A DNA stretch of 64,000 nt, taken from Pagrus major. Its lineage: Eukaryota > Chordata > Actinopteri > Spariformes > Sparidae. The stretch is from assembly GCF_040436345.1 (NCBI RefSeq), contig NC_133235.1, forward strand, positions 24,162,005 to 24,226,004, given 5' to 3'. A model generated the notes under the pieces. That model was not told where the DNA came from, searched no databases, and was given only the letters and a program-made list of their open reading frames with translations. The position numbers and the translations under genes are program-made. Each line of letters starts with the position of its first letter. The first letter of the stretch is position 1. Shown here in pieces: positions 1 through 12,770 of this stretch.

Positions 1-3000
1 TACAAAATTAAAAATGAGGTGAACTGCTCTGCACAAGAGAAGATAACCATTTCCCCTTTTATTATCCTCCTTCACACAGGCTGTGCCACACGTTGCTATT
101 CGGCACACTGTAATAATTCCCCAACACCCAACAATTGCCTGAATGCCAAAATACGGGGGATCCCTGGAGAGTTTTTAAAGGATTTTATAGGATTATATGA
201 TTATAAGTATATAATTCTTTTTTTAAAGGAAAAAAAACCTCATTCATTACTGGTTGTAAAGTTGTATATTGCAATAATAATGTATGTTTATAGAGGCCCT
301 CCAGCGTGCCCCATGGGACCCTTATTTCAAAGAACATATGTACGCTAGTCACTGGCGAGAGACAAATCATTTTTCTACCCTGTCTTTTTTTTGTCATGAA
401 TCACACACGCGATGTTTGTGAAATCAAAACATAATTTTGCAATTCAAGAAAGTCGCAGTCTGTCAGAAAAATAGTAAAGTGCAATTTATACTTCCCCTAA
501 AGCCGCTCAGTGAACTACAATCTTTCGTCTCGCACAATATACAGAATGTCAACAACTACAATATGGCTGTCACCTTGCCACATTCAATTTCTTCCAGTGC
601 GAGGGAGAAGTCTGTCCAAAAGGGACTGGCTCTACAAGTCCTTGCTGAGTGTTAAATGAGATGTCACTAACACGACTGTTGGGTGCGTCGTCTTTCTAAC
701 TTCTAATTTCACAGTCAAAAGTTTGTCATCGAACTGCAACTTAATTGATTTGAAAAATGATCTTTTAATTCGACAAACATCTCGTGTGTAAATCATGCCA
801 CAATTTAAACAGGATCAAAAAATGATTTGTCTCTCACCATTAACAATCCTCCTTTTTTTCCCTCTGAAGTAAGGCCCCATGATATTTCACCATGAGGGGA
901 CTGTGATTCATTTTCTGTCAATTTACTAATTAATTATTTGACTAACTGTTTAAGCATTAGCGTTCTTGCGCATTAAGGCTGCATACGTGTGTGTCGACAG
1001 TGATAATTACCCTCTGGAGGTATAAAGAGGAAGTAAAGACGACCAGGAAATGAGTAGAATGACAAATGCTGAGAGAAACTAACGCTGTTTTTTTCTCCGG
1101 GACAATCGGAGCCATTAGTACGTGTTTGGGATTCGATTTTAGCCATTAACCATCGATGTCCTCTCTGGAGGAAGTTAAGGACAGAACAGAACCTTGTTTG
1201 AAAGTGATTGACTTTCAGAGTGAGACGGAGGAAAAGATAAACAGCGGGGAGGAGGGAGGAGAAGGGACAGAACAAGTGAGAAAGAGATTTTTTCAGTTTA
1301 AGTAATGTCTAGACGATCCCCGACCTGAATCTCTCCCGGAATAATAATGAGCTCGCCGGGAGTTCCATGGCAGGCCTGGGATTCTCACCGAAGCCAAATC
1401 TCTCAGATACACCAGTGGCTCCGGCCCATATTTAAATGGAGGTCCCCCCCCCACCCCCCCCTACCCCCGCCATATCCTTCACATCTTTATCCCGAAAGTC
1501 AAAGGACGCCTGTAGGCAGCAGCAGGGCTCCTTTACGTAGAGCCGGAGAGCTGGCTCCGTCCTCGGATGGAGCCGGTATCTGATTTGGATTCGGGATGCA
1601 TTCAGCCCGGTTCTGTAGGCCACCCAGTTTCATATCTATTACATCTTGCTTTCTTACTTTGTGTTTCATTTTTTACACCCTGCCCTCTACAACCCACGGC
1701 CACCTCACTCACATCTGGGCATCGTGAGGGATTTTTGTTGTTGCACCTGGTCGTGTCTGACATTCTGTGGCAACAGGCTCTGGAATTAAAATCCCCGTAA
1801 ATCCAGAGAAGCAGATGACAACGGCTATTACAAAATGATGGCTGACATAAAACTCGTGGGAGAACAGCATTACAAAGCGGTGTCCTGCAGTATGCACTGT
1901 CTCTATCAATCCCAGCCGGGTAGCTTGTCGTATATGTCCCATGTGGTATTCCTTTTTCTTCCTGTGTTTCCTGTTTTTGGAGAGGCCTCATGAATGTGTT
2001 AGGTCCATTTTTTTAATATATAATTTGAAATGGCATTGTGTACATACAATCCTGATTCTTTGTCGGCATAATGGCATGCTTTTTGGGGCGTTAACACCGC
2101 AACTAGTTGCTGTAACTGCCTGTTTCCATCACATCGGTTGATTTTATGTGCATTTCCAGCCAGCAACTGATGTTTTCTACCCTTCTCTGCAACTTGTTTC
2201 TCACGTCCATCTCTTCTTTTTTCATGTTTTTCATGACTCACAATCACTGTAAATGTCTGTGCCTGTGGACCGGTTCATCGACTCATTTCCTTTTTCAAGA
2301 CGTGCGCTTGAAGAATCACATCCGTCTATTTTAAACTTGTATTAGGTGCTTTAAATTCAGCTGACAGTCGGCTGAAATCGCTGTAAATTTCCCGCGTGCT
2401 GACGCTGCCGAAAACATTTATATTCTGTCCCAGGTTTCGTGGTGTTTGTTCACCGTGGTCTCAGGTGGTCCTCTGTGTTTATTTATCTTCAGCTCCCTAC
2501 TGAGACCCCTGATGGTGGAGCAGCCTCACGTGCCCAGTTTCACTAACAAGTCCTTCGCCTTTCTCCTTCAGCTCACCATGGAATATAAATAGGCGTCCTT
2601 GTAATCAGTTTACCATCGCTAACATGGCCCTGAAACGTGGCATGTCTTTTTTTTTAATTTTCCCTGTTTTGTGCCGCTAACAACTTTGGCTGATTATGTA
2701 TTCCTGGCGGAGGAAGCGACAGGGTGAACCTGTTGGCGTGCATTTTAACGATGACAGCATGTGTGTTGCACTGGGACTGTGCGTGCCAGCGTCCCTCCGC
2801 CAATCTGTGCTTTCCCTTCCCTCCTGCGTAGTTCTGGTTCACGTGTGTCCATTAAGGAGATCTCATTAATCACGGGAGACTCTGACCCCCGTCTCTTCAC
2901 CTCATATTTCCACTCAGTCATCCGCAAACAAGGTGCTCTGTCAAACACTTCAAAGTCACTTACATTCCACCCCTATCATTCCCAAGCCACAGTCAGGGTG

Positions 3001-3734
3001 CTTTCTAAACTGCTCCGAGCCCTTTCGGAGACAGTAACAGAGTGTCGTCCTTGTGGACAAATTTGGAGGGGATCCTACAGTGTGTCAGCACGGCAAATGT
3101 GAAGGATAGCAGAGCGCGCTTACGTGATTATGTGGGTGTGTGGGTGTGTGCGCGAGCTCGGCCTGATTTGGGCTCCAAACAGATGAAGGAGGCACAAAGC
3201 CTGCTGGTGTGAAATGTATCACTGTCTGCCCCCCCACCCACTCAAACACATATGTTCGCACACAGCCAGACAGGCACGACGTGACCCCCAGTGCCCCGAC
3301 AGAGAGAGAGATGTCTGCTGTTTGACAGTGTGTCGGCAGGCCCAGATAAACTCAGTCGCCAGCTCTCCACAGAGCTTGTCCTCCCTCCTGCTGACCAGCG
3401 AGACGTTTTCACACCGCCGACCATGTGACCTCACCTTGCCCGAGTCCTTTACACAGCCTGCTGTGCACTGCTGTGTCTTAAAATGGGCAGTCGCAAGCAC
3501 TGAGGCTTAATCTGCCGAACTGTGTCAGGCCATGCCGGCACACTCTTTAAACGGCATTGTTTTCAATTCGGATTGGGAGTTTAAAGCTACACTAATGAAT
3601 ATTTTTACATGAAAAATGTATTAAATTACTACATGTATGTGAAAGGTGTTGCTTATAGTGACAAACTCAGAGAATTATCATCCAATTCTGTAGTTCTCCT
3701 CAGCTTTACTTAACTTTGTAGCGTCCCTCAGTTC

Positions 3735-3800
3735 ATTGATGAGATGACTTTTGTTGTGAATTGGTGCTATACAAATAAAAAATGATTGATTGATTGACTG
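3735..3800 (+). repeat. LINE/SINE-like 3' tail
   Basis: The text reads as the common fish retroposon tail: a gaattggtgctatacaaataaa-like stretch followed by short tandem TGAT/TTGA units. It is a fragment with no open frame. The family assignment (L2-like tail) is from recall of typical fish repeats and was not searched. Confidence 0.45.
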
Positions 3801-5060
3801 AAATGTTATATAGACTACAAAACTTCATTAGCAAGAGGGTGAGTAGATGATGACTGCGTTTTCATTTTTGGGGTCAACTTATCCTTGAAGTGACCCCAAC
3901 TGTTTTGATTCACTCTCACAGCTTTCATCCACCCTGTTTCCATCTGCAGCAGGCAGCTGTTTCATGGCAAAATATCTCTGATTAATCCCCAGTACACTAC
4001 CTGTTGGCAACAAACAGCAGAAAGACAAAGTTAAGACTAGCTTGTGAACATAGTGGAGAATTTAGCAGTTAGACTAAAAAGATGGGTAATTTTCTCAGAA
4101 GTCGATGGAGACAAGATTTTAAATAAAAACTAATCTTGGTCTTCTTCTCCTGGATGTATAAATATGCTGTTTGTAAGAGGTTTGCCATAACAACGGAATA
4201 AGGTGGTGATATGTCAGTGTTTTGTTGTGCATAATGTGGTCCTGCAAACACATTTTCAGGGTCATTTCACCTGAATTACAAAAACACATTTCTCCATTTA
4301 CCACGAGTCGGATCTAACCATGTATTGTAGATAGCTGAGGTGTAACCTGACCTAGATTTCTGCCTCAAACTCGATACAGTGAAGATGAGCTTTGGTGATT
4401 AAAGATATATGTAACATTCCTGCATTAAAATGTCTAAAAACAACAAGACCTTTGTTGTTTATTTTTTTTAGTTGTGTACTTACATCATCCCGAAAGTTTC
4501 CCAGAGAAATCGGTCATTTTGCGTTTCCCTCGGTCGCCTGTACAACGTCAGATGATACGTCAGAGAGTGAGGAAGGAGGTCGGCAAACGTGGCTCGACGT
4601 AAAGTGTATAGAACTTTAAAACATTACCACGTCTGTGGATATTTCTGCCTGAGTTGCATCAGATAGATTTTCATTAGCAACGGTGGTCGCTCGACAATGA
4701 AGACAACAACTCCCATGATCCAATGCTACTTCACAGTGTCATCAGATTAGGTCTTTTCTTTTCTTTTTGATTGAGAGACCCTGGGTGGCAGAAACAACAT
4801 ACTCTAGGTTTAAAACATTGCAAAACTACTAAACTACTGTATCAACAGCCATAGCCTGGAAGGCATCACATTTTAATGTTATTTTCTCTGCCTTTGAGCA
4901 TCACAAATAAAAAATGTAACCTCCATTGTACTGGAGTGGAAGCAGAAATTGTATTGCAGATTACTTTTTTTTTTGTAATTTGGTTGACCCAACCCTTTAA
5001 CATGATTTTTTCAGCTTCTCCTTCATTATTTAGTCATTCACTTTAGTCTCTCTCTTTTTC

Positions 5061-5063
<3 letters not shown>

Positions 5064-5134
<71 letters not shown>
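5064..5134. repeat. (CA)n microsatellite
   Basis: An almost perfect CA dinucleotide run of about 70 bp in the upstream fgf12 intron. The open frame of alternating Cys-Val on the minus strand is an artefact of the repeat. Confidence 0.95.
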
Positions 5135-5141
<7 letters not shown>

Positions 5142-6161
5142 TAAACTGTCACCTCCAGCGGGAAGCAGAATTGGGCTGTCAGTCAACTGGACAACCTTAA
5201 AAGGGCACAGCACCCTGCAGGAGATATTAATGAATGAAATACAGCACCGACACCCAACAACACACACACACAAACCTCGCAAAGCCTGCCTAAACTGAGA
5301 TGGCACAACATCCACCAAGCCAGCTGTTCCGCATCACCAGCATCTATTTTTGACACACACGACTTCCCCGCCCTTCAAACTGACTAGTTTTTAATTTAGC
5401 CTCTTTCAGTCAGGAAGCACTCAGACAAGGAGGACAGCAGAGACGAGGGGCAAAGGTGACGAGGTTTGGCATCTCAGCTTGTCAGCGCACGTTAATCTGC
5501 TCAGCTGCTTTATTAAGTTTAGATTAAGAAGTATTTTGCTGCCAATTCAAAAGTTGGTCCCACCATTGTTTTCTTTAGAATTAGCCAAGTTTTGTGCAAG
5601 GGTAACACTGTCTGGAGCATTGTTTCGTCTGGAGAGCGGTCGTGGCAACAATCTGGCACCACACTCAGTCCTGACGGTGTATCCAATATCTGGTTCGTTC
5701 CATTTTTTTTCCTGTCATCCTCTCCACCTCCCGTGCGTCCCCTTGACTTTCTCCTTGACTCGCTGCTTTGATAATGAAGCAGAGAGATAAAAATCTTCCA
5801 TTGTTCACCAATATTGCAATAAGGCTATCAGTCTCATTACTTGGATTCCCAGGATGTGCGTGTGTGTGAGTGTGAATACAGTATGTTTACTGACCTTGGC
5901 AGTGTACACATGCTAGTTATGAGCGCCAATATTGGCAGAGTGAAAGAGACACAGCTTTCTTTTTTTCCCTCTCAAATGAGACTTCATTAAAAACCAACCG
6001 CCTGTTTATCGCTGCGTGTGTCTTTGATATTTGTGTGGATACAAAAATTGATTTTGTGTATTCGCATGCATCGATTGATATGCACTGTACGCCTTCCTTT
6101 AACGTGCCGGCCCACATGCGCATGCTGTATCTAAATCCCTGACTCCCATCTTTTTTTGCAG

Positions 6162-7969
6162 GAGATGTTCACGCCGGAGTGCAAGTTCAAGGAGTCCGTT
6201 TTCGAGAACTACTATGTGATCTACTCGTCCACTGTGTACCGGCAGCAGGAGTCAGGCCGGGCCTGGTTCCTCGGCCTCACCAAGGAGGGACAAGTCATGA
6301 AGGGCAACCGGGTCAAGAAAACAAAGCCCTCGTCACACTTTGTGCCCAGGCCCATTGAAGGTATGAGAAAAAGTGATCTTTTTAACGTGTGTTTGTTCCT
6401 TTTTGTGATTATGCATGTAGTATATATACAATACTAATGATATTTAAAACATTTAGATACAGAACAATTAAAAAAGACACTGAAAAGATGTTTTAACTCT
6501 TGCATATTAAATGTCTCCGATTGGCAGACGACAATGTACAGTAGTTTCATATATCATAATATCCTTCAGCCACAAGCAGAGTTCCTTAAAGACATTACCT
6601 CGCAGTGACACTACTGTGCATTTATGCCGTGATGGATTATATCTGAAGCAAGTTTTAATGTCTCTGAACGTTCCATTATGGAAATTAGCAGAACAGAGGT
6701 TCCTCTGAAGATGGGGAGGAATAAAAAATTCATGGTATAGCTTGGAAAAGGTTGGCAGTAATTTTAAGTATACACATTCGCCGTTAATAGGATAAAAAAT
6801 GTCTGATAGAGTCTTTTAAATTCATAGGTCTAATATGTATAAAAAATAAGATATAATAGGAACGGATGGCTTATTTATGGTTATAGTTTAGGAAATATGC
6901 TTATTCTTGTTCTTACGGAGAGTTAAAGGTGCAATGTGTAATATGATGTAAGAAATTAATTGCAGAGATATCTAGAAAAGTTAGCATGCTAAGACTTAGC
7001 CCCAGCCCATCTTGTCTTGTGATACCACTTTATACCTCAAGAAGTGATATTCTCTCAGTTGAACTCCTTGTAGTAACAACTGGTAGCAGTGCGTTCTCTA
7101 CATTTCACAAGCTGTCTTAGCTTTTAAGTCTTTTAAACAAAATAATTCACAAAATGTCAGTAAAGGAATAATTCTTACATCTATTTTCATACAGGAAAAT
7201 ACAACCGTACACCTTCAGAATTCAAGTTTATCTGTTTTACTGAAGTAACAAAACAAAACTCGCCAAAACCGGCTTGTTTTTCCAAACCACCTTTCCGACT
7301 AGTAAGAGTCCTGGCTGGAGCCGCTGTAAATCGCCTCCATACTGTATCCCCTGTTGGTTAACTGACCCCTGTACACTCCTGAGGCTGTGTTCAGGCCAAT
7401 TCTGATGTCTAGCCATGTTCACTGGGAGGCTAACTGAGCTAAATGTGCTAATTATGCTAATTATTGATTTTTTTTCCACATTGCACCTTTAAAAAAAATG
7501 AGAATTGACATTATCAATACCACTCTCGCCTCAAGAGGAATACACTCACATACACACATCAAAAGTTTATTTGAATATCATGGGGGGGTTTGAGAGAGCA
7601 GTGTTAGATATTATCATAAAAACTTGTTATGCAATGTGATAAAAAAAATGTGCTGACATACCCTAATTCCCTGTCTTATCCCTCCCAGCCTGGTATTATT
7701 GTCCCTCCAGCCTCACACCTGACCTTGTCTCTGTCTTCACATCCATCTCTTCAATCTGCTCTCCATTGTCCCCCTTCTGAGCTCCTCCTCTCTTTGTCCT
7801 CTCCTCTTCTCTCCCTCCATCTCCTTTTGCCTCTCTTTACACCTCCGCTGCAGTTTGTATGTACAGGGAGCCGTCACTGCATGAGATAGAGGACAAGCAC
7901 CGCTCCAGGAAGAGCTCAGGGACTCCCACCATGAACGGAGGGAAAGCTGTCAATCAGGACTCCACATAG
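6162..7969 (+). CDS. fgf12: fgf12, last two coding exons (partial gene)
   Basis: Two exons encode the C-terminal half of an intracellular FGF homologous factor. This family does not act through FGF receptors; it binds the C-terminal tails of voltage-gated sodium channels and tunes their inactivation. Exon 6,162-6,360 is 199 bp, follows a tttttttgcag acceptor and ends at gtatga. It encodes [18 protein letters not shown] followed by the [14 protein letters not shown] strand region and [13 protein letters not shown]. Exon 7,854-7,969 completes the split codon and encodes [12 protein letters not shown], a basic KHRSRKSS stretch and [13 protein letters not shown] before TAG. The SSHFVP and NQDST signatures fit FGF12 better than FGF13 or FGF14. 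The start and first exons lie outside the window. The exon begins Glu-Met where I recall Asp-Val in mammalian FGF12. Which teleost duplicate (a or b) this is cannot be told. Confidence 0.93.
6361..7853 (+). other. fgf12: Last intron of fgf12, with a MITE-like insert
   Basis: Intron between the two fgf12 exons, bounded by gtatga and a pyrimidine-rich tract ending in cag. Most of its middle (6,923-7,492) is an inverted-repeat element, listed separately. No other gene is visible. Confidence 0.85.
6923..7492. mobile_element. MITE-like element, family 1
   Basis: About 570 bp flanked by a perfect 16-bp inverted repeat, TTAAAGGTGCAATGTG at the left and its reverse complement at 7,477-7,492. The inside has no credible open frame and shares a stretch (tctaga, then gttagcatgctaa and ttagccc) with the element at 62,581-63,269. 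This supports a non-autonomous DNA transposon family. Confidence 0.75.
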
Positions 7970-8107
7970 CAGCGGGGGGAGGGGCTTCCAGCGGGGGGGA
8001 GTGGCCTCGTCCTGACTCAGGGGGGAGGGGCCCTAGGAAAACTCAACGCCCCCCCAAAACACGCACCACCATCCCCTCTGATTTAAAAAGGAAGAGGGCG
8101 TTGCGAA

Positions 8108-8131
8108 GACGACGACGACGACGACGACGAC
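8108..8131. repeat. (GAC)8 trinucleotide repeat
   Basis: Eight GAC units in a row, about 140 bp after the fgf12 stop codon and therefore probably transcribed in its 3' UTR. Confidence 0.9.
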
Positions 8132-10581
8132 GAGGAGCTATTACTGTACACCCAAGACAACAAAAACAAAACTGAACTCTTGCCTGTGAAAACCTTTTAG
8201 ATGAATTAATATGAAACCAGAGGATATATATATATATATGGAGAAAAAAAAACATTTTCAATCAGGACTTGACCAACATTTTATGCAAAAAAAAGAGAAA
8301 AAGCTGTGATAAATAAACAAAGGAATGGTGGTCTCTCTTCACACAAATGCGAATATTTATCATTTCCAATTTATGCTGTGAAAAACAAGCTTTAATACAT
8401 GTTCAATTTTCATACATTGGTTTCTTTTTTCTAAATGCTATTGCACTCTCATATGCTTTATTGTGTTATTGTTGTCGGTAATAACTATAACATCATCATC
8501 ATCATCACCATCATAACTAATCTGTTGATCTTTACCATCCCAGTTACTATCACGGTAATTCTGGCTTGTTTTTGTTTCTGAGACGAAAGAAAGTAGTTTT
8601 TTTTTTTCAATTACTCTTTATGTTTTTTCTCTCATAGTTTGATCTTGAATGCACTGTCACACTACCTGCTCTGGTGTGAGGGTAAGACTGAATGTATTTG
8701 AGAGTTCTCTGTGTTGGACTCCAATAGAAAACAGAGTGCTTTGGGGTGGGATGTAATTTACTCAGGTGTGTACTGTAAGTGTAACTAACGTGACTAAGAC
8801 AGATAGGGCTGTTTCAAATGTTCTAACATGAACTTCCCCTATGTTGTTCTGCCACGACAGGACGGGACTGACACAAGCAATATAATAGAGAGCAGTTTAG
8901 TATGTCTCTAAAAAATAGTAATAACAAAAGCTGACAACACATCTCCGTGGTTGTCAGCAGGGAGGTCCGACGAAGAAAGTTGTAAAAGTAAGTCCGAATC
9001 GAAGGTTTTGATATAGCTTCAATATACTCTTAACATTTGGATTATTAGGTTTTAAGCTAAGAGATGTCCAAACTTGTCAACGATGGCAAAGATTCTCTCC
9101 CAAAGCTGAGAGGAAGATAACGACCAGCATCAGCACTATGAGCCATGGCCTAGAAACGGTCACTTCACATTTTGCACCTCAAGAAACACAGATCAGTTTC
9201 TCTGCTGTTAGCTAGGCTATAACAACAGCTCTCAAAATATAACTATATAACAGTATTCAGGCTTTTGAACTATACGGACAAATCATGAAATAATCCTTGA
9301 TAAACGACTTGTGCTGTGTGTGTTTTTTTTAAAGCAAGAGTAAGGATGGAAAGTTGTTCGGCGAGCCTGGCAGTGAAGATACGTGTTGACTGGTTTTCAA
9401 GAACTGTTTCTGTTACTTTCATTGTGAAGGAGATTTCTCAACACTGGTGGACAGGGTGCCTGACTGTTTAATAATCCGCTGACCTGACTTGTTGATGATT
9501 TCCATGTGAGGTCGGAATCATTAAGGGTTTTCCTTCCCAATGTGAGCAGAACGTCTCATTGAGGAACCGGTTCATCTGGATTTAGCCAGGTTGGGTCGAG
9601 GGTGTGTTGCCATCTTGGTTTCTCTGACATGGTAATCCATACAGTCTCCGTCCCCACTGGTTTTATGACCCATGAAATGAGCCATTTGCTGCATTGTGGA
9701 GGAAAGCTTCTCTTTCATAAATCAACATGCTGACAGGGCTGTATAAACAAGGTGAATTGACTGGTACACCGCGTACGCCGTGTACGCCACATAGCTCATT
9801 CCTAATCCCCAATTAGTTTGTCTAACTCAGGAAGTCCTACACTTGTTCCGCGAATGGGGCCAGACATAAAGGCTGGCCGCTCGTTGTCCAGCACCCGTTG
9901 CACAAAGCCTGGCCACTGGTGTGGGGTTTAAGGAGATCGGGATGGGGTCGATGGGGATTTTATCATTAAAGGTGGTGTACAGCTAAGCTGAGCCAGTCTA
10001 GGAGGGATGAAAAGGAGCTGAGACAAAAGCATGACCATCGCATGACTGTAAAAGTTGATGTAAGCGTGAGGAGAGAGGATGTGGGGAGAAAAGGTACCAA
10101 ACTTTTTTATGCAACGTTTTAGCGAGAGTTTATACATCTCTTTCTCTAGAGAGTCGGTGGTATGTACAGTAAATAGCACACATTCAGTTGCACAGAGCAA
10201 ATCGCAGTGATATATCATTTATATATCATCTAGGAAGGGTCTTCCACCTAGGGCCCAGGTCCATAGCCAGTGCGAGTTACCTGCAAGAGCTAACGGTAGA
10301 TTAGTTCGACTTCCACGGCACCTGCATCATAACACTGACACATACAGTATATTAGACGTGACACTGAAAGTCAGCAGGCAAGACCAGCATATCTAGGTAT
10401 CTTTTTATAGAGGTTTATATTGGTGCAAATGGGATACATGTGGACTTAAAGCAATGCATGAAATCGGATGTACTCGATGTCAACAGTTGACAGTAGAATG
10501 AGAGGATTTGAGAAAAGGGATGCCTAAAGCGAGGAGGTAAAAATAGCTGATGTGAGAAAGCCGTAAAGGAGAGCACTTTTC

Positions 10582-10596
10582 GGGGGGGGGGGGGGG
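10582..10596. repeat. Poly-G run (15 G)
   Basis: Fifteen consecutive G residues. Such runs are prone to sequencing error and length change. Confidence 0.9.
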
Positions 10597-11127
10597 ACTA
10601 TTGATGTATGAAAGGGTGAGAAAAGGCTTTGGTTGTATGTGATCTTAAGTATAATTTATTGTTTCTTTGTTTGCAGATGATTTCACTGCATTGGAACACG
10701 CTCATATATGCATTATGAATTGTGAGATGAAATAAAAAAAACAAAAAATATGCATTGATATTAAAAATCAGAATGAAGTTAGTGATTGTTTAAGAATAAA
10801 GACTATGTTATCAAAAGCTTTCACCTACGCAGTGATTGATTCAATGTGTTGCTGATCATGACTGACGGCTGTTGTGTCTGTCTTCTTCTTTTATTTATTA
10901 ATGTCACTCATCGCAAACAACAAGAGAAAGCCGCAGACAAACTACATCCATCAATGTGGGTTTTTATGCAGCGGTTCGCATCCAGAAAATCCAATCCGTT
11001 TCCTCTATCAATTCACCGGGGGTGATTTATCTCCTCGCTAGCCCCTAAATCCGTTGTGTCATTTTGGGATGGCGCTCCTTCGCCCTTAATTCTCCCGTTG
11101 TCATGGAAACAGACCTTCCGTGCCGTC

Positions 11128-11184
11128 TGCAAGGAGAATGAGGAGGAAGAAGAGGAGGAGGAGGAGGAGGAGGAGGAGGAGGAT
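11128..11184. repeat. GGA/GAG purine triplet repeat
   Basis: An imperfect run of GAG/GGA triplets making an all-purine tract of about 55 bp, which reads as poly-Arg or poly-Pro on opposite strands. A shorter GGGGA run follows at 11,265-11,292. Confidence 0.8.
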
Positions 11185-11504
11185 GAAGGCTCCCCTGACT
11201 TTCAGGACGTGGCTTGTCTTCTCTCCCGCTGATGGCTGCAGCACAGAGAACAGCGGAGTTGGAGGAGGGAGGGGAGGGGAGGGGAGGGGAGGCTGGCATG
11301 TTCTCTTTTTTTCTGTCTCAGCGTTTCACTATGTTGCGCTAAACAGCTGAAAAGTGTGCCGCGCTGCAACCTGGAAGACAAATTCATCGATGCACCCGAT
11401 AAGATGGAGAAAGATGGGGTGATAGAGAGAGAAGGGCGACAAAAAGATAGAAAGTTAAAGGCAAATGTAAATGGGACAAGCTAGACGAAAGTTCTCCATC
11501 TAAT

Positions 11505-11600
11505 GTGTTTCATGGAAATCCATCCAATAGTTGTTGTAACATTTCACCCACAACCACAGATGGTAGAGCAAGAGGAAAAGTCAGGAAATCACTAATCTCG
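11505..11600 (+). repeat. Dispersed fish repeat, fragment 1 of 3
   Basis: It contains the motif catggaaatccatccaatag followed by an agaggaaaagtcagg segment. Both motifs recur in the fragments at 12,595-12,770 and 13,600-13,815, so this is a dispersed family. No ends could be defined. Confidence 0.55.
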
Positions 11601-12594
11601 GAACCCATAGGCTATCATCTGACAGCAATTTATGTTGACTGGGAAGTCAGAATATCTGGGTTCCCGGTCGGGCACCGACTTCAGAAACCAAGATGGCTTC
11701 CGAGCATCCAAAGCTGTGAAATTAGCACTTCTGTCTTGTTTGTGTCTCATTAAATCGGTCTTACACACAGTACTGTCCAGCATCTACCTGTAGAAATGTT
11801 GCCTCTGTGTTTGTATGCACATAATATCGCGTAATATGTTGTTACTAAATGTTAATGCGATACACCTTTAGCCTCTGCGGGCAACTGCCAATGTTTCAGG
11901 GCCTCTGATGTAGCAAGCTAGGCCAAGACTTCCTCTTCTGTGTGCAGGTCAGGGCTTACAGTCCAATTAGCAACTAGGGACACAAGAATGGAGCTGGAGT
12001 TGAGAGACGACTAATCTCTGTAAACAGATATTGATTATAAACACAGATAAATCAAAGCTGCCGTGAGCTTTGTCGTCAATTTAGCTAATTTCCTGTTTGT
12101 TTTACAGTTAGCAATCATCTCCCTTCTCTCTAGATCACCACACTTGCACGACTTCTTCCTTTTTTTTTTCTAGGCAGCTGTCTTTGCCTTTCTTTTGACC
12201 AAGTGCTTTTCATGGCTTGGCCTGGTTGTTAGTATAAGCCGTCATCAAAGCGCTGGAATTGGTAGCTTTCTCTGTTCTGCATTACATTTCCAACATTACA
12301 TTTCAAATTCTTGTCCATTGAATACAGATTCTGCTGTTTATAGATATTCAGATCCACTAACACCAAGAAGATTCATCTTCTGATAACCACGACTGTCAGT
12401 ACAAAATGTTTCGCTTGTTCATCCAGCTGATGTTTTGATGATTTCTCAGGATAAGTGAAAATTAAACCAGAGGGAATTTGGGGATCACTGAAGTAATAAA
12501 GTAAAGTAATCCTCTCATGAAATTCCAAATACCGCATTTTATAGCATCCAATAGCTGTCAAGAGATGTTATCAGTAACTTGAATTTTTAATCTG

Positions 12595-12770
12595 CTGGAG
12601 GGGCTAGAGGAAAAATAAGGGGATCAAAGCCAGTAGGATTCATCCTTTGGGGAACAAGAATGTTTGCACAAAGGTTCACAGTAATCCATCCAGTAGTTGT
12701 TGCTTTTTCAGTCTGGACCAAACTGGTCCGACCAGCTTTGCCATCGCCACTAGCATGGCTGAAAAAACCT
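12595..12770 (+). repeat. Dispersed fish repeat, fragment 2 of 3
   Basis: Shares ctagaggaaaa, gtaggattcatcc, aatccatccagtag, cagtctggaccaaa and a final ctagcatggct segment with its sister copies, in the same order. No coding potential was seen. Confidence 0.6.

Larger units (their letters stand above)
1..6161 (+). other. fgf12: Intron of fgf12 (no coding sequence seen)
   Basis: This lies directly upstream of the penultimate fgf12 exon, which starts in mid-protein, so it is read as the preceding intron. I looked for the earlier FGF exons (the beta-trefoil core) and saw none. The stretch holds a long CA microsatellite near 5,064-5,134 and a short LINE-like tail near 3,735-3,800. Nothing else could be supported. 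Confidence 0.7.
7970..10760 (+). other. fgf12: Probable 3' UTR of fgf12
   Basis: The region follows the fgf12 stop and has no open frame that looks coding. AATAAA signals occur at 8,312-8,317 and 10,731-10,736, with another at 10,795-10,800. Long 3' UTRs are usual for this gene family, so the far signals are plausible, but the true end is not decided by the sequence. A GAC triplet run sits near the start and a 15-G run near the end. Confidence 0.4.

Noticed and set aside
1602..1991. 129-codon minus-strand frame in the fgf12 intron
   Set aside because: No recognisable motif or start context; several overlapping frames in the same place suggest chance.
5043..5318. Minus-strand frame rich in Cys-Val
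   Set aside because: It is a translation of the CA microsatellite.
11045..11350. Frames with poly-Pro and poly-Arg runs
   Set aside because: They come from the GGA/GAG purine repeat and have no conserved surroundings.
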